NCBI GenBank assembly: GCA_907165065.1 | Contig: OU015550.1 | Location: 6,173,501-6,237,500, forward strand | Direction of reading: 5' to 3' | DNA length: 64,000 nucleotides | Source: Caprimulgus europaeus | Taxonomy: Eukaryota; Chordata; Aves; Caprimulgiformes; Caprimulgidae | In this document: positions 1 through 13,144 of the stretch, piece by piece | Layout of the letters: every line of letters begins with the position of its first letter | Position numbering within the stretch: the first letter of the stretch is position 1 | Translations under genes and position numbers: made by a program | Notes under the pieces: generated by a model | What the model was told of the DNA's origin: nothing | The model's input: the letters and a program-made list of their open reading frames with translations, nothing else | Database searches by the model: none

Positions 1-3000
1 TGGGTATTAATGATATGCCAGGGAATATTTACAGCACTATGAGTAATATATTACTTAGCCACTTCTTCCCCCCCCCTCCCATATGAAGGACATTTTGGCT
101 AACAGCTTTCCATACATTAAAGCAATGAATATAACGAGCCAGCAGACAAACTGCCAGAGACACACATTGCTATGGACAAGTCTTTGTCAATACACTGTGC
201 AGTTAGCAAAACTCCTTTAAGAGATGACAGGTGCTATGTAAATGCAAGCTCGTTATCAAAGAAACCACGGCTTGCTGCTCACATTGATGTAGCACCAGAG
301 ACAAGGAAAAAAACTCAAGTTACACTTTGGAGTAATATATGCAGTCTAAAGACTGAATATCTCCAGACCTTTGAAAGCAACTGACAATATACATTCAGAC
401 AAGAAAAACTGACTTTCAGGCAAAAGGAATCAGATCAAGGCAAAACAGATAAAAAAGTACCAGCCACTAGCCTTGCCTCATGTGTTTGGGAGCTGCTGGT
501 TGGTGTTGCCAGCACTGGTGCTCAGGGCATTCTGTTAAATCTACACTTATCAAAGGGACCTTATTTACACCAGGTACATCCATACAGTGAAATACAGCCC
601 TTTTCTACCTGCAGCCCCTCACACTGCACTATTTCCAGGCTCACTTACAACAACACATAGTTTAGCTACGTGCTTAGAACTTGGTGCCCTTTCCTGCTGC
701 TGTTTGTGGAGACCAAGTCCTGGATAGTGTCTGTCACTGCAACTTGGTGAGGGGGAACTGGAGAACCTTGTTGAAATGGGTTGATTTGGGGCATATTTAT
801 TTGAATTGTTGGTTACCAACAGCCTCACTATCAATTTCACAGAATACAGAATATAAATCAGGCAAGTGTGGTAGCCAAGTCTTTTGAGAAAGAGCTCTTT
901 CTGGAAAAGGGCACATTAGTAAGGACAGGAATTGTGCCTGGCTGGATTTGACTTCCAAGATCACATTTCTTAGATTCCCATGACAAACAACAGCGCACAA
1001 GCCATGAACAAGCACTTCACTGGTGGCTTTCACCACACGTTTTGCAGCCTGAGCTGCTCCACTCCCAGAAAGGGCTTTGGCACAGAAATCACAGCACAAT
1101 CCTCTCCACATGTACAGTCATTTGAGATGCATCAGAAAACCCTCCAGCATGGAATAGGCTCTAACTGGTGCAGTCGAGGAAAACTTTCCAATGATCACCC
1201 CAAGCAGGGCAGCGCTTCGGCTCAGGATTCATTTACTGGGCAGCAGAAAAGCAGCAAGTGCACAACCACTGCAACTTCCTGTCAAAAACTACAACTGGAA
1301 CGAGCTGAAAAACGCCTGAAATGGCACAAAACCAGGCTAGTTTGTACCAGCAAGAGAGCTGTCCTTTTTGATTCTTCCCCATACAGAGAAAGATAAGAAA
1401 TAATACTATTGAGCTGATACAGACAGCTAGAAAAGCTAAAAGTTTAACTGATAGTCCCATTTCAGCATTGTGCCTAAATCCCTCACCTAAAGTCAGTTTT
1501 TATTCAGTAGACAGCAAGGCCTCCAATGTCCTCCCAATAAAAACCTTACAGCCCTTGGGTCCTTCCACATTGTGTTGCCTTGTGGCTGGTGTTAACTTTG
1601 CAGAGCTCTGAAGCAGAGGGGAGGTTTAGATAAGGGGCCCTTTAGAAGCCCTTCACAAATGTAGATTTGATTGACTGACTGATTGAACTTAATTGCAGAC
1701 ATTCTCTTAATTGTACACTTAATTACTGACACTGTGTCAAAAGATTTCTGATGCAGCACCTGGAGGACAACCTTGCAAGTGCCAGTCAAAGCCAGCTGCA
1801 CAAGGCATCAGGGAGGTGCTGCATATTGCTACAGCTTGGAAGGGGAAAAATCATAATATTTTAATAACATACAATTAGGGTTTCACCCACCCTCAGATCC
1901 GCGTGTGCACATACACACAATTACAAATCTCTTTGCTGGGAGGGCATCTAATACATCAGGAACAGAAAAGAAACAAAGAGTGATAATTATGGGACCATGT
2001 GACAGTTCCACCCTTTTGTGGTCTCCTCTCACATCTCCAGGGTGGTGAGCAGCAGGGGGAGGGCAGCGTGCCATCGGCTTTGGCAGGAGCCTTACAGCTG
2101 CTGGCCACCCTCGATTTAGTAACTCCAGATTTTTTTGTATGTTAAAACTGTATCCAGAAATAAAACCCATTATATTTGTTCAAAGGTTAAAACTCTGAAT
2201 GTTCTCAGCAATGATTTTGGGTCACTGCAGGTCTTCCTGAAAATAGCTATGCACAGAGCAAAGATAACAGAGTTCTTACTGTTTGTCATAAGAATGATCC
2301 CCAGGAACTTTGTGATTATGGCTCCTACACTTCTCAAGGGACAGATTAGTATTTTAGTGAATGCAGAACTTAAACCCACGCTCCAATTGTTGTATGTACA
2401 GCACATACACACAAACAAGCAGAACCTAATCTAGATGTGTACTTTTTCCCTCACAATATTTTTACCAAAAGTCATAATTACAATTTTTTTTTTATTATTA
2501 ACTAGATGTGCTACTCAAAAATGAGTGGCTGCAGGGTATTAGAGATACTTCCACTACTGCTGTGTGCAAATCATTGTGGGAATCACAGTGTCCTCATCAC
2601 ACTTATCCTCACTACATTATTCCTGCTGAACACAGAGACTGACCCACCTATAATTCTTCTCTGGGTCTTTGAGAGATTTCCTGGCCAGTGGTCAGCTCAG
2701 GTCACCTACCAGGTCTAAAGGCAACAAGGCATTGAGATGCAAGGATCAAAGGGAAGCTGAGTGATGGCAAGTGGGATGAAGAGAGAAGGATCTCTACTGC
2801 AAAGCTCAGGGGCTGCAGTGGTATTTATGATCTGTTTCCTGCCTCCAAAGCCACTCTGCACACCCAGCAGCTGCTCACACATCTCATTAAAGGCCATGAA
2901 AAAGAGGCACTGAAACCCTCCATGAATTAAGGGCTGACAAACCTAGAAAAATATGGAGGGGGAGGAAAATTAAACTTGTCAGAACACTGGTTAAAATTTA

Positions 3001-6000
3001 CTGCCTCAAAAGCTGGATCTCCCTCTGAAGCACCTCTTAGTCCAGAAAAGTCACACCAGCTGGCACAACCTCTGCTTCTTTGGATGAGAGCAAATCTGGA
3101 AATAGTCTGGATACACAGGCCTGGTTAGGAAAGAAGAACACCCTCTAGAAAACAGTAGCTATAGATTTTCAGCATCTCTAAAGTCAGGGTCATACAATAT
3201 GTAGCCTATAACAGAGACCCTATAAATAAATGTCAGCTCAGATGCTGATGCAGAGCTACCTTCCTCTAAAAAAAGCACACACCAAAAACGTACAGACAAC
3301 TACCAGAGATGATCAGAATTGTTTTACACCCACATAAATGCAATTTGCTCAAAACACCTGGAGTCTCGTTAATTTACCTGTGACATGTTGCTACACTTAA
3401 TTGCCTTTGACAATTAGTAACATTTCAACACCTCCTTTAATGGCCCAATTATGAGAACACTTGTCTTCCCCACAGTAGATACGAGAAAATAGATGGTTGA
3501 ACTTCCAATGCAAAACTCCTCTGCAGGTATTTTAATGAAGAGCTTAAAAAAAAAAACCCCAAAGGGGCCGTTCTGGTTTTGTTTGGCTCACACTGCAGGG
3601 AGCAGAGCTGTGTTTGCTGGTCGTGTCCCTCCCTGAGCAGGGCTGTGACAGCCACCACTCTGAGAGCCACACTGTGAAATTAATTACAGGGATAAGTGCT
3701 GAGCATTTGTCTCCCTCCATTTCTTGCACTTGATGTTTTATTGATTATTTCTGTACACTAAACAAACAGCATCCTTTGTAAAATAAATCCCATTCCCAAA
3801 CTGGGAGAGGCTTGATGGGGATAGGAACACAGAACCACCTCTTCCAGCTACACAAGCTCCTGCCTGTCTAATGGACACGTTTGTTAGACTAAAATTTGCA
3901 GCATTGCTTTGATGAAATAGGATTGCAGGTGCTGGCTGCGGTCCAACAGCCATTCTCTCTCAGAAATAAGCAGGTAACTTCTTACACTACTCCAGGCTGG
4001 GCACAGACGCTGGATTTGACAACTCCATTGAGTAGAAGAGAGTAGGGGAACCTTGCTGCTGCTTCAAAAAGCCCTGCTGATAAATACTGCAGAATTCAGA
4101 TGTAAAATAAGAGCATGAGGGAGATCTACAGGTCCAGCCCCACATGCAGTGTTACCACTGATGAGTGCAAGTTCATTACTGGGCCCATTCTGCTCCAACA
4201 GCGGTGGCAAATGAGTGCACTGCATTAGAGTGACCAAGGTTTGCTCACATTTTCAGTTCTGCAACGTGCACTAGGATTTTGTGTGCTTTCCCTTTTCCTC
4301 CCGCTCCTCAAACCTTTTCAAGTTCAGTTCTCTCCCCAGAGACTCTGAGCTGAGCAGCTCGATTCATCCTCAAACTCCTGCAACGCTGTTGTCAACTCCC
4401 AATTTCCTTTCAAATCTCTGAACACCATGCTTCCTCTCACTTTGGTACCTGCATTTCTCCTCCCCCAGATTTATTTAGTTTTGTGAAGTATCTTGAGCTT
4501 CAGAGGTTTAAATTCTCCACCAACATCAATCACTGCAACCCCACTGATATGGTCAAGCAAGTCAGACTTTCACATCAGGGATGTTCCACTGAAAGCCTTC
4601 CAGCCAGATCCTGCAGGGACCCCGAGCTCTTGCACAACAAGCATAACAACTATTGTTCTTTTGTGTTTCCTTTTTAACAGCAGCTCTTAAATTATCTGGG
4701 TCAGGACATGATCTGGATGCTGATGGGCATTTGCTGACTAGTTTGTGCCCAAGTCTCAGATGGCTGGAGAGTCTGCAGGGCTGGATGGGGACACACTCCC
4801 TCCAGTTTCATCCCTTTCTTTCAATCCCAGTTTTAGCTGCAGGCAAAGAGGGGACTCGTCATCCAAAACGAAGGGGGGGTGCAGCTATAATGACCCATTT
4901 TCACTCTTGTTGGTTATTTTCCCCACTGGGTATTTTCTTGACAAGTATATTAATGGCAAGGCCAGCAGCCCATCTCATTCTCACTGCTGGCAGTGGCTCT
5001 GAGAAGGACGGGGACCCTGCCCTGCCATGATCTCCGTGTGCTTTCTCCCACTGGAGTTGTGTAAACACAGAAGAAAGCTCAGAGCCAGCCCAAGCGGGCT
5101 GCTCCAAAAGAGCCAGTGTAGTCTTAATGCTGGATAGAGCCTATGAATAAAACAATGTTTTATTAAACTACTATTACATTTTGATTGAATTGCATTTGGA
5201 CTACATAGAAACAGACATATTCCTGAAAGTAATTGGTTTTCCACATCTGCTTTCCTTTCTAATTGGACTAATTACTTCAGTGTAGGATCATGTTCACTAC
5301 TCTCCAGAAAGCAAGAAACCTTGATTTACAGTGAGAAGAGCAGCAATTAGAGAGAATTAATTCATACAGCAACATCTAAATAAATCATATTATGAGAAGA
5401 CAGCAATGTAATTATTGTGACTGGTGACTCCCTCGTGGAGAAACATCATCCTTGAGCCTAAATCAAGCAGCTCGCTTCTCCGAGGAATCCACCACAGCTC
5501 CTGCTGTTTCGCAGCACAGGTACTACCAATTTTATTTTTAAGACCTAATTGAGGTACATTGTCAGAAACAATAGGGTCTGACACTCCTCAGGCAGCTGAG
5601 GAAAGCAATCAAATCCCTGACAGCTCTGCTGCCTTTGTCCTCTGAATCAAACGTGTGTTCAGCCGCCACAGACGGCGCGTGCCAGCAGCACCTCCCAACC
5701 AAAGGTCCAGGAGTTTTGTGTGTTTAATACCCTCCATGATGAGCCAGGCTCTTCTTGCTCTCCAAACCCAGTCTGCCCCATCCAGACAGCTGATTAAAAG
5801 GCTTAATGAGGAGAACATGCTGAAATACAGGGTTTCAGAGGATGATCCTACTCCACACATTGATAATTTATCTTCCTCCTGATACATCAGCAGTCTGGTC
5901 CTACCTTCTTGATGGAGATCAGACATCTCTTTGCTATCTTGGCAAGCAGTGAAAGCCATTTTACCAAGTCAGAGCTCCCTTCTCCTGCTTGTTATTAGTT

Positions 6001-9000
6001 CTGTCCTTAATGTCATTCTCATCAAGCCACTGGGAACTCTGCTGTTCCTTTCACAAATGCCTCCTGCCAAGGAAAACGCCACCTTCAACTCATATTGTTC
6101 GTGTACTTCCAGAAAAAATCCACAATGCTTTTTTGGGGAAGATGAGCTTATTTCCATTCAAACCAGACAGCACTGAATTTTCTGTGCAACAACTCCATGA
6201 ATTAGAGGCTGCTGTACCAAGAGCTAGCGCTGGGCACGGGGGCAGAATAACCCAGTACTCCACTTCTGTTAATTAGTTCTCATAATCTGGTTGTTCTGCT
6301 TCCAGAGTGTGTCTCTGTGTGACTCTCACCCTCTGAATTAGCAGTGGGCATTGCCCATATGGGGGACACTTGCTGCTTTTCCACTTCAGTCAGTCACATT
6401 GTCTAACACTGTGGTATGATATGCACAAGCATGACAAGAATTAGCACAATATGATGTTACACTTCATGTCCACAACCTGACACATCAGAGATCCCTTGCA
6501 TCAGAAAGCCAACCTTCACATTCAAACAATTACCCTCTTTTAGCAAATGCTTGATCCATTAGGAATTAGGGGATAAATTGTCAGTTCAGACAGGTGGAAG
6601 CATATCCATCTCGATTTGCCATTCCATTGCCACGGCAGATAAATGCAACCATCAGTTACAGTGCCTGCTGCTACAGAAGCAGGGCTCCATGGTTTGGAGG
6701 AAAAGGTGTTTAACACTAAGCCTGGAATAAAGAAAAACTCCTAGCTTTGTGGTTTTAAGCATACACCTTTAGGAGCCTTAGCTTTTTCTGTTATTTACTG
6801 CTAGTCAAATCTCTCTCCCTTTCCTTCTGAGGAATTTTCATTGCTGCCATTAAATTTCTAAATATAAAAAAAATAGCAAGAAAGACAGATAAAATGAAAT
6901 AAAAATGAAGGCATATCCTCTGCTCTGCAAGTTGATCCAGACTGTCAGACATCTGCATATATAAGGTAAAAAACCCTTGGGATGGATTCCCTACACCCCA
7001 TAACCTGGAGGCTGTTTACATGCAGAAGAAACATAAGGGGTGTAAAATGCTGCACCCCACTCCAGCTGCTCCCTGTGCCCACTGGGCAAGTGCCACAGCG
7101 GGGGGAAATCTGGACTTCAATGCCAGTGAGCAGCTCAAACAGCTCAGGATTGAGCCACCCCTGCAAACACCTCCAGAAAGCTGCAAACAGGACAAACCTT
7201 GCCCATTCAACTCCCCTAGATTGCTTCATTTTTATATTAATTATTGCATTATCCTGGCCTAGAAACAAAATAATGGAGAAATTGATCTGATTACTTTGGA
7301 AGCATAGAAAAAAGCAGATATTTAAATTTATTTTAGCCCTATATATCCATAGTAAAAATATGGATGCAGAACTATTAGAGGTCCTAAAGAAAATGAAGGC
7401 CACAGGAACCACATGCACATTAAAAAACCAAAAAGTACAAAAATAAATACACTCAAGTATCACAACAATGTAAGAACTATTTTGAAGGTAGGTAGAACAG
7501 CTAATAATTCACAGCCATTATTCTTTTGTCATTGTTCAGCTGAAGGTTGAGAAGATTTTAAAACCGCAATTATCAACATTAGATTTGCATTGAAATAAGT
7601 GAAATAAGCTGCTCTGCTGCATTTCTCACTCCTCTCCCCTCCTTCTCCTAAATAAATAGGTGAAAAAACAAAGAAAGCAATACAACTGAGAAAGATTTTT
7701 TTCAAGAAATATCTGTGCAATCAGATATACCAAAAAAAAGGAAGAAGAGTAAAGCCTGTGCCTGTTTGGGAATTTAAAAAAAAAAAAGAAATTACTTAAG
7801 ATATTTCATTTGTCCTTCATTGGCCAAGTAAGAAAATAGGAGAAACTTTGTTTTCACCCCTACTATTTAGCCACAGTGACCTGTCTTTCTATCTTTTTCA
7901 CTTCTTTTGGCCAAGATTCACTTATTTCTCCTTGTGGGACACTTAGCTCACCAGTAAGAGGAAGCCTTGCACAACTGGGAGTAGTGGAAAGGAGAAAAGT
8001 CAGATCCAAGAGCGAGGCTGAAGAGCCAGAACAGCTCAGCCCAGGGGCACTGGGAGAGGTCTGGCTGCACCATGCAGAGGCAGAACCCTTCCTCCATCTC
8101 CCAGCCACACAGACCAGTGACAGCTCTTCTGAGGATCATTTACCCCCTTCAATAACTTAAGAAATTTAAAATCAATTTTCTAGTAAAGGTGTCACAGGCA
8201 GGGTATTACCCACTCTGGGTTTGTTTTTTCTTTGCTGGTGCTTTCTTCCATCAGTCTCCTAATAACCATGGATTAATGAACAATTACAAGGCTTCATTCT
8301 CACCCATGTAATTCCAAGAAAGGAAAAAGCATCTTTCTGGAACATTATGCCAGAAAAACAAAGGAGAGCTTTGACTGTCAAGTCACTGATGTTCCCTCTT
8401 CACTTAAAAGCTTTCCAATTTACTTACAAATTATAGTGTTTTTAATGCAAATTAAGCACTAGAGAACATTCTTTCCTTCCCCCAGATTAGCAAGAACCAA
8501 ATTGACCAAGAAAGCCAAACATGGAATCTGGACCCAATGAATATTTAAAATAATGAGCCTGCTTAATTATTCTGATTGGTGAAGTATGAGGTTATTAAAA
8601 CGCCTCTGAACTGATGACAGGGTTTGAGCATATGGTTTTGCTTTCTGAACACAGAGAGAATGTTTTCTGATACTCTGTGTTCCAGTAGTCTTTGTTGAAT
8701 TAACTGTGGGGATGAAATACAGCTACACATGCTCAGAGGCCTCTGGGAAATCTCTCTTGCTTCAGAAGCAAATACCATGCTGGGGAGGGCAGAGGAAACA
8801 GCAAATGACACAATCAACCAATTTCTGCACAAGTCACCTGGCTGATTCCAGGTACTTGGGGAAAAACAAACAAACAAAAAAACAAAACCACAAAAAAACA
8901 AACAAAACCAAAATTCATTCAGTTCTGCTTTTGCTCCAACACGTCACTAAATTCACATCTGCCTGTTAAGTTCCCACTTACAGATGCAGAAAAACCCTAA

Positions 9001-12000
9001 ACCAGGGGGACTGTCACACACACTGTACTGCATCTGACAGGGAAATGCACCAAATTCTCCATTTCCTCTTAGTACTGTGGTAAATGTTATACAGTTTTTA
9101 CTTTGAACCCTGAAACCCCTTTTTAGCCATCAGGTCTCTCAATGTCCACAAGTTCAACCAGCCAGTTCTGCTTTCTGTGCCAAAAAGCTGTTCCATGGCA
9201 CTTTCCTCCCAAAATCCTGCATCATATCACCAAGGAAAACACTCTGCAGAAGGAGACCAAACAGGGGAATGATGACATGTCCAGAGTCCCCAGAGAAGCA
9301 GAGCAAAGTTATTTCCTTGCTCTAACATCAGGGTAAGATTTTCCCTGCTCTGTTTCTATAGCATCCCTCTGTACAACTCGGTTAAGATGGTACTAGGTTG
9401 TCTCTGTGCCTTCCCCACCTCACACAACAGTTTGGACCCTCCCCTTTTATTTGGGGATTTAAATTTCAGAGAGTTTGTGTCATTTTACAAATACTCTCAA
9501 GTTGAGAAGTGCTTATCTCCAGATAGAGGGGAAAAAGGTGAACAAGCTTCTACTGGAGGTCCTCATTTTTCAGGGTATTGAGCACCTGCTGCTTCTCTCA
9601 ATTTCATGGACCTTTGGGTCAGTTCTCTCCACTTCCCAACAGTCATCCATATAGGAAACCTAATTACTCTGAAATAACAAGCATGACTTGCACAGAACCA
9701 GGCTGAAGCCTGCAACCCACCTGCTCTCCCCATGATCTCTCTACCACCTCTTGGGCTCCAGCACTGATGATCTTAAGACGACAGCAGTTTCAGGACAGCA
9801 TGTTGCTCTCACAGGCCCCACCAAGGGGTTACAAAGGTGAAATAAGTTCATATTCCCATGGCAGCTCATTCACACCTCCCGATTCCTAATGCCATCTGCT
9901 CCTCCCTGAACCTAGTTTTGGCTTTAATTAGAGATTCTGGAACTTCTGGAGACTGAAGGGCAAAGAGGTGAAGGAGTACATCTGGTCCATGCCTCCCAGC
10001 TTGGTATCTTCTCCTTTAAATATCCCCAATATCTAATGGCTCTGAGCAGAGGGTGACTGCCTCTGCCCCTTTGATGTGCACTGAGAAAGGTCAGAACCCA
10101 GTGGAGAAATTCACTGTTCTTGGGCTTTTTAAAGTATGGATTCCCATTCTCCTGGTGTTTTGGCTGAGTCAGTGTGCACCTGACTCCCATCTGCCATCCC
10201 ATCTTTTGCACCACACCAACTGCTTCTGTTCCCTCCAGGAGAGAGCTGGAAGCAGCAAAACACAAACCGCTGTGATAATTACCTTGTTGACATCTTTCCT
10301 TGAGCTAGCACAAAGGAGCACTCGGGGATTCATCTGAATTGAACTCCCCCTTCCTCTTCCATTTCCTCTTGGCTTCTTGCACTCTAATGCAATTATGCAA
10401 CATGTGAGGAACATTTTCACCCCAAGCCCCAGACAGGTGCTCTGAAACAATCCAGGGAACACCAGCAAGAACAGAGATCAGGCATGACATGTGGGCTGAG
10501 AAGGACCAGACTGGAAGCAGTTTCAGTTACTGAGCAGATTTCTCCATTATTTTGACAAACAGTTGTTTGTTTTTGTTTTGGTTTTGGGGGGATGTTTGGT
10601 TTTGTTTTTTAAAAAAATATTTACAATTAGTGTCTAATGCAGAATGTTTTAAAGAAGCCCAGTGCCTCAGGGTAGGAGCTGAGCCCTCTGCCAGACACCA
10701 GGACACTCAGCTGCTGTTCTGGTCACAGTGATGCTCCCCAGCACAGGCAGAACCAACTGCCTCAAGTGGCCACAGGCACCCAAAGCCAGGGCTGACACAG
10801 TCCATGCATCGCTCCACTGACAAAACACATCCCTGTGCAGCTCCCACTGCTACCAGGGGCTGGCAAATTCCCCTCAAAAAAAAGAAAAATAAGCTTCTAC
10901 CTACATGAGCTACTGAAGGAAAAAAGACACAAAACCCACAAAAGCCAACTAAGCAAACAAAAAGGAGATAAAAGCAGTTTGCTTTAAGGCAGCAGCTTTG
11001 CTGAAAGCCCACAGTAAATCTTTAAGATTATCAATAATGAACACATTCAATGTCTTTTTTTCGTTTTCTTTTAAATCATTTCTTCTAGTGGAAGGAATTC
11101 AGTCCGGGGGGTTGTTCATATGCAAGCTGCATTTATTATCAAGGGATTGAGACTGCAAGAGATGGAGAGAAGCAAAATGAGCCTCGACAAGGCTCGGGGA
11201 GAAAAAGCACACTGCCACTTTATAGTCCTTCCTCCACCTATTTGTCACAGCACCCCAGTAATGAGCACTGGAATTCATCTCTCTAATGACAGTCACAGTG
11301 GTAGATGTTTTCCCAAATTTAGTCAAGTGACAACACAAAGTCTTTAATATGCAAAGGAGCCCTTTGTGTAACTCGCCAGAACTTTGGTGCCTTGTCACAC
11401 CTTAGGGAAATTTCAGGAGAAACAAATTGCAATAATCATAGGAATGAACAAGTTGGAAGGAACATGTCACAGCAATAACAAAATCTGCTGTTGATTTTCC
11501 TGTACATGCAGACAGACATTACATAAAACTAAATGTAGTTCCATAAATTCCTTATAAATCACAATAATTCAGCCCTACAGAGACCACATACAGATCACAC
11601 ACCCCAGCAGCAGCAAACACAGCCGTCAGTCACTCCTCCCGAGTCTCACCTGCCTCAAACACAAGCACTGTGCCCCAAGCTCCATCTTTTATTCCTGTCA
11701 CATCCATATTTTCCTCAGCTACTGAGGCAGCACAAAAGCCTCTGCTCACGCTCTTTGCATATGCCAGATATTAGCATGTTTAGAAACCAAGAGGACTTTT
11801 CTGCAGGACCATTTCCAAGCCCCTGTAGAAGCAGCACTGCCAACCCTCACGCTACATAAAGCACAAGCTGGGCCTCAAAATAATGAGATTGGCTTTGCAA
11901 TCATGGAATTGAAAGAAGAAATAAATTTGGTGTTTTAATGTGTTTTTTTTCCTTTTAAACTGCTACCTGCACTCACACTCTCAGACTGCTGCTTCAGGGC

Positions 12001-12878
12001 CACAGTCCCCATCTGTGCCATGGGGCTGGTCACAGACAAGGGGTTAAAACAACCCAAAACACAGAGGGACAGGCTGAAATAATGCTTTGATGGTAACAAC
12101 AACTTGGTGTCATCATTCTGTCAAGGATCCCCTAAATCTGCCTGTCCCTGCAGCGCTGGGTGACACCCACAAATGTCACACCCACACCAGAGACAGGTCT
12201 GGATACTCAAATATATGCCATTTGCCTACCAGCGCTCTTTTAAATTCATTTTTGGTCATTGCATGAAATATTAATGTAACTTCCCACTGAAGCTGCTCCT
12301 AGCATTCCCAACCAGCTTACAGCAGGATGTGCTATGGTTTCCTTTTTTCTTAAATGGTGAGGAAATACAACAAAATGACACTCTCCTCCGAGCCTCCCAG
12401 CATTGTGCTAGAAAATCCTTCTGGCTAAACACTTCAAATTAAAAGAAAGTGTCATTTTCTCCTGATAGTTTTTAATTGATCACATCTACAACATAGGTGG
12501 AGCTGCTTGGCTAGCAAGAGCCTGCATCAAACAGCCTCCTGTTTGTTTGCTATTTCCCTAGGGCACCTTTTAAACCATTAAAATTTACAAACAACTTGAT
12601 TTCTTATTAACACAGTTTCTTAATTGCTTCCATGGGAAAAGAGTCAAGTTATTTGCATCTTCTTCCTTAAGGCTCCAAGGCTTTAGTGCAAACTTTAAGA
12701 ATAAGCTTTTACATGAAGCAAAGCACAAGTACTGCTCCAGACCCTGTCCAGGCTCAGACTTGGTGCTGTGGTGCAGAGTCACCTCTCCTCCTGGCTTGGA
12801 CACCTGCAGGTCACACAATGACATTTTGAACCTCTTTGAGATGGATGAATTTAACAAATAAAGGGATGGCTCCTGGGC
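1..12878. other. AT-rich intergenic DNA, no gene recognised
   Basis: Many short open frames exist, but none shows a recognisable domain, paired splice sites or codon bias. Low-complexity tracts include a C-run at 68-78, a CAAA-type tract at 8868-8914 and a GTTTT-type tract at 10561-10610. No tRNA, rRNA or known microRNA was recognised. Confidence 0.6.
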
Positions 12879-13144
12879 ATGTTGTTAGATAAGTTAAGTT
12901 ATGGGCAGTTCTTGGGCACATTCTTGTACAACAGGTTATTGGCAGCTTGTTAGATAAGTTATGGGCAGCTTGTTAGATAAGTTATGGGCAGCTTGTTAGA
13001 TAAGTTATGGGCAGCTTGTTAGATAAGTTATGGGCAGCTTGTTAGATAAGTTATGGGCAGCTTGTTAGATAAGTTATGGGCAGCTTGTTAGATAAGTTAT
13101 GGGCAGTTCTTGGGCACATTCTTGGTCAACAGGTTATTGGCAGC
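12879..13144 (+). repeat. Composite minisatellite, 23-bp unit x7 inside a larger duplication
   Basis: Seven perfect copies of a 23-bp unit (CTTGTTAGATAAGTTATGGG plus CAG) run from 12946 to 13106. The array is flanked by two 45-bp segments, 12901-12945 and 13099-13143, that agree at 43 of 45 positions; the second overlaps the last unit. An eighth, diverged unit start lies at 12880-12900. Each unit holds one AGATAAG motif, the GATA-factor consensus. Confidence 0.95.

Noticed and set aside
11425..11470. Second CR1-like fragment (AATCATAGGAATGAAC then TTGGAAGGAAC)
   Set aside because: Too diverged to assign by eye; a repeat-library search would decide.
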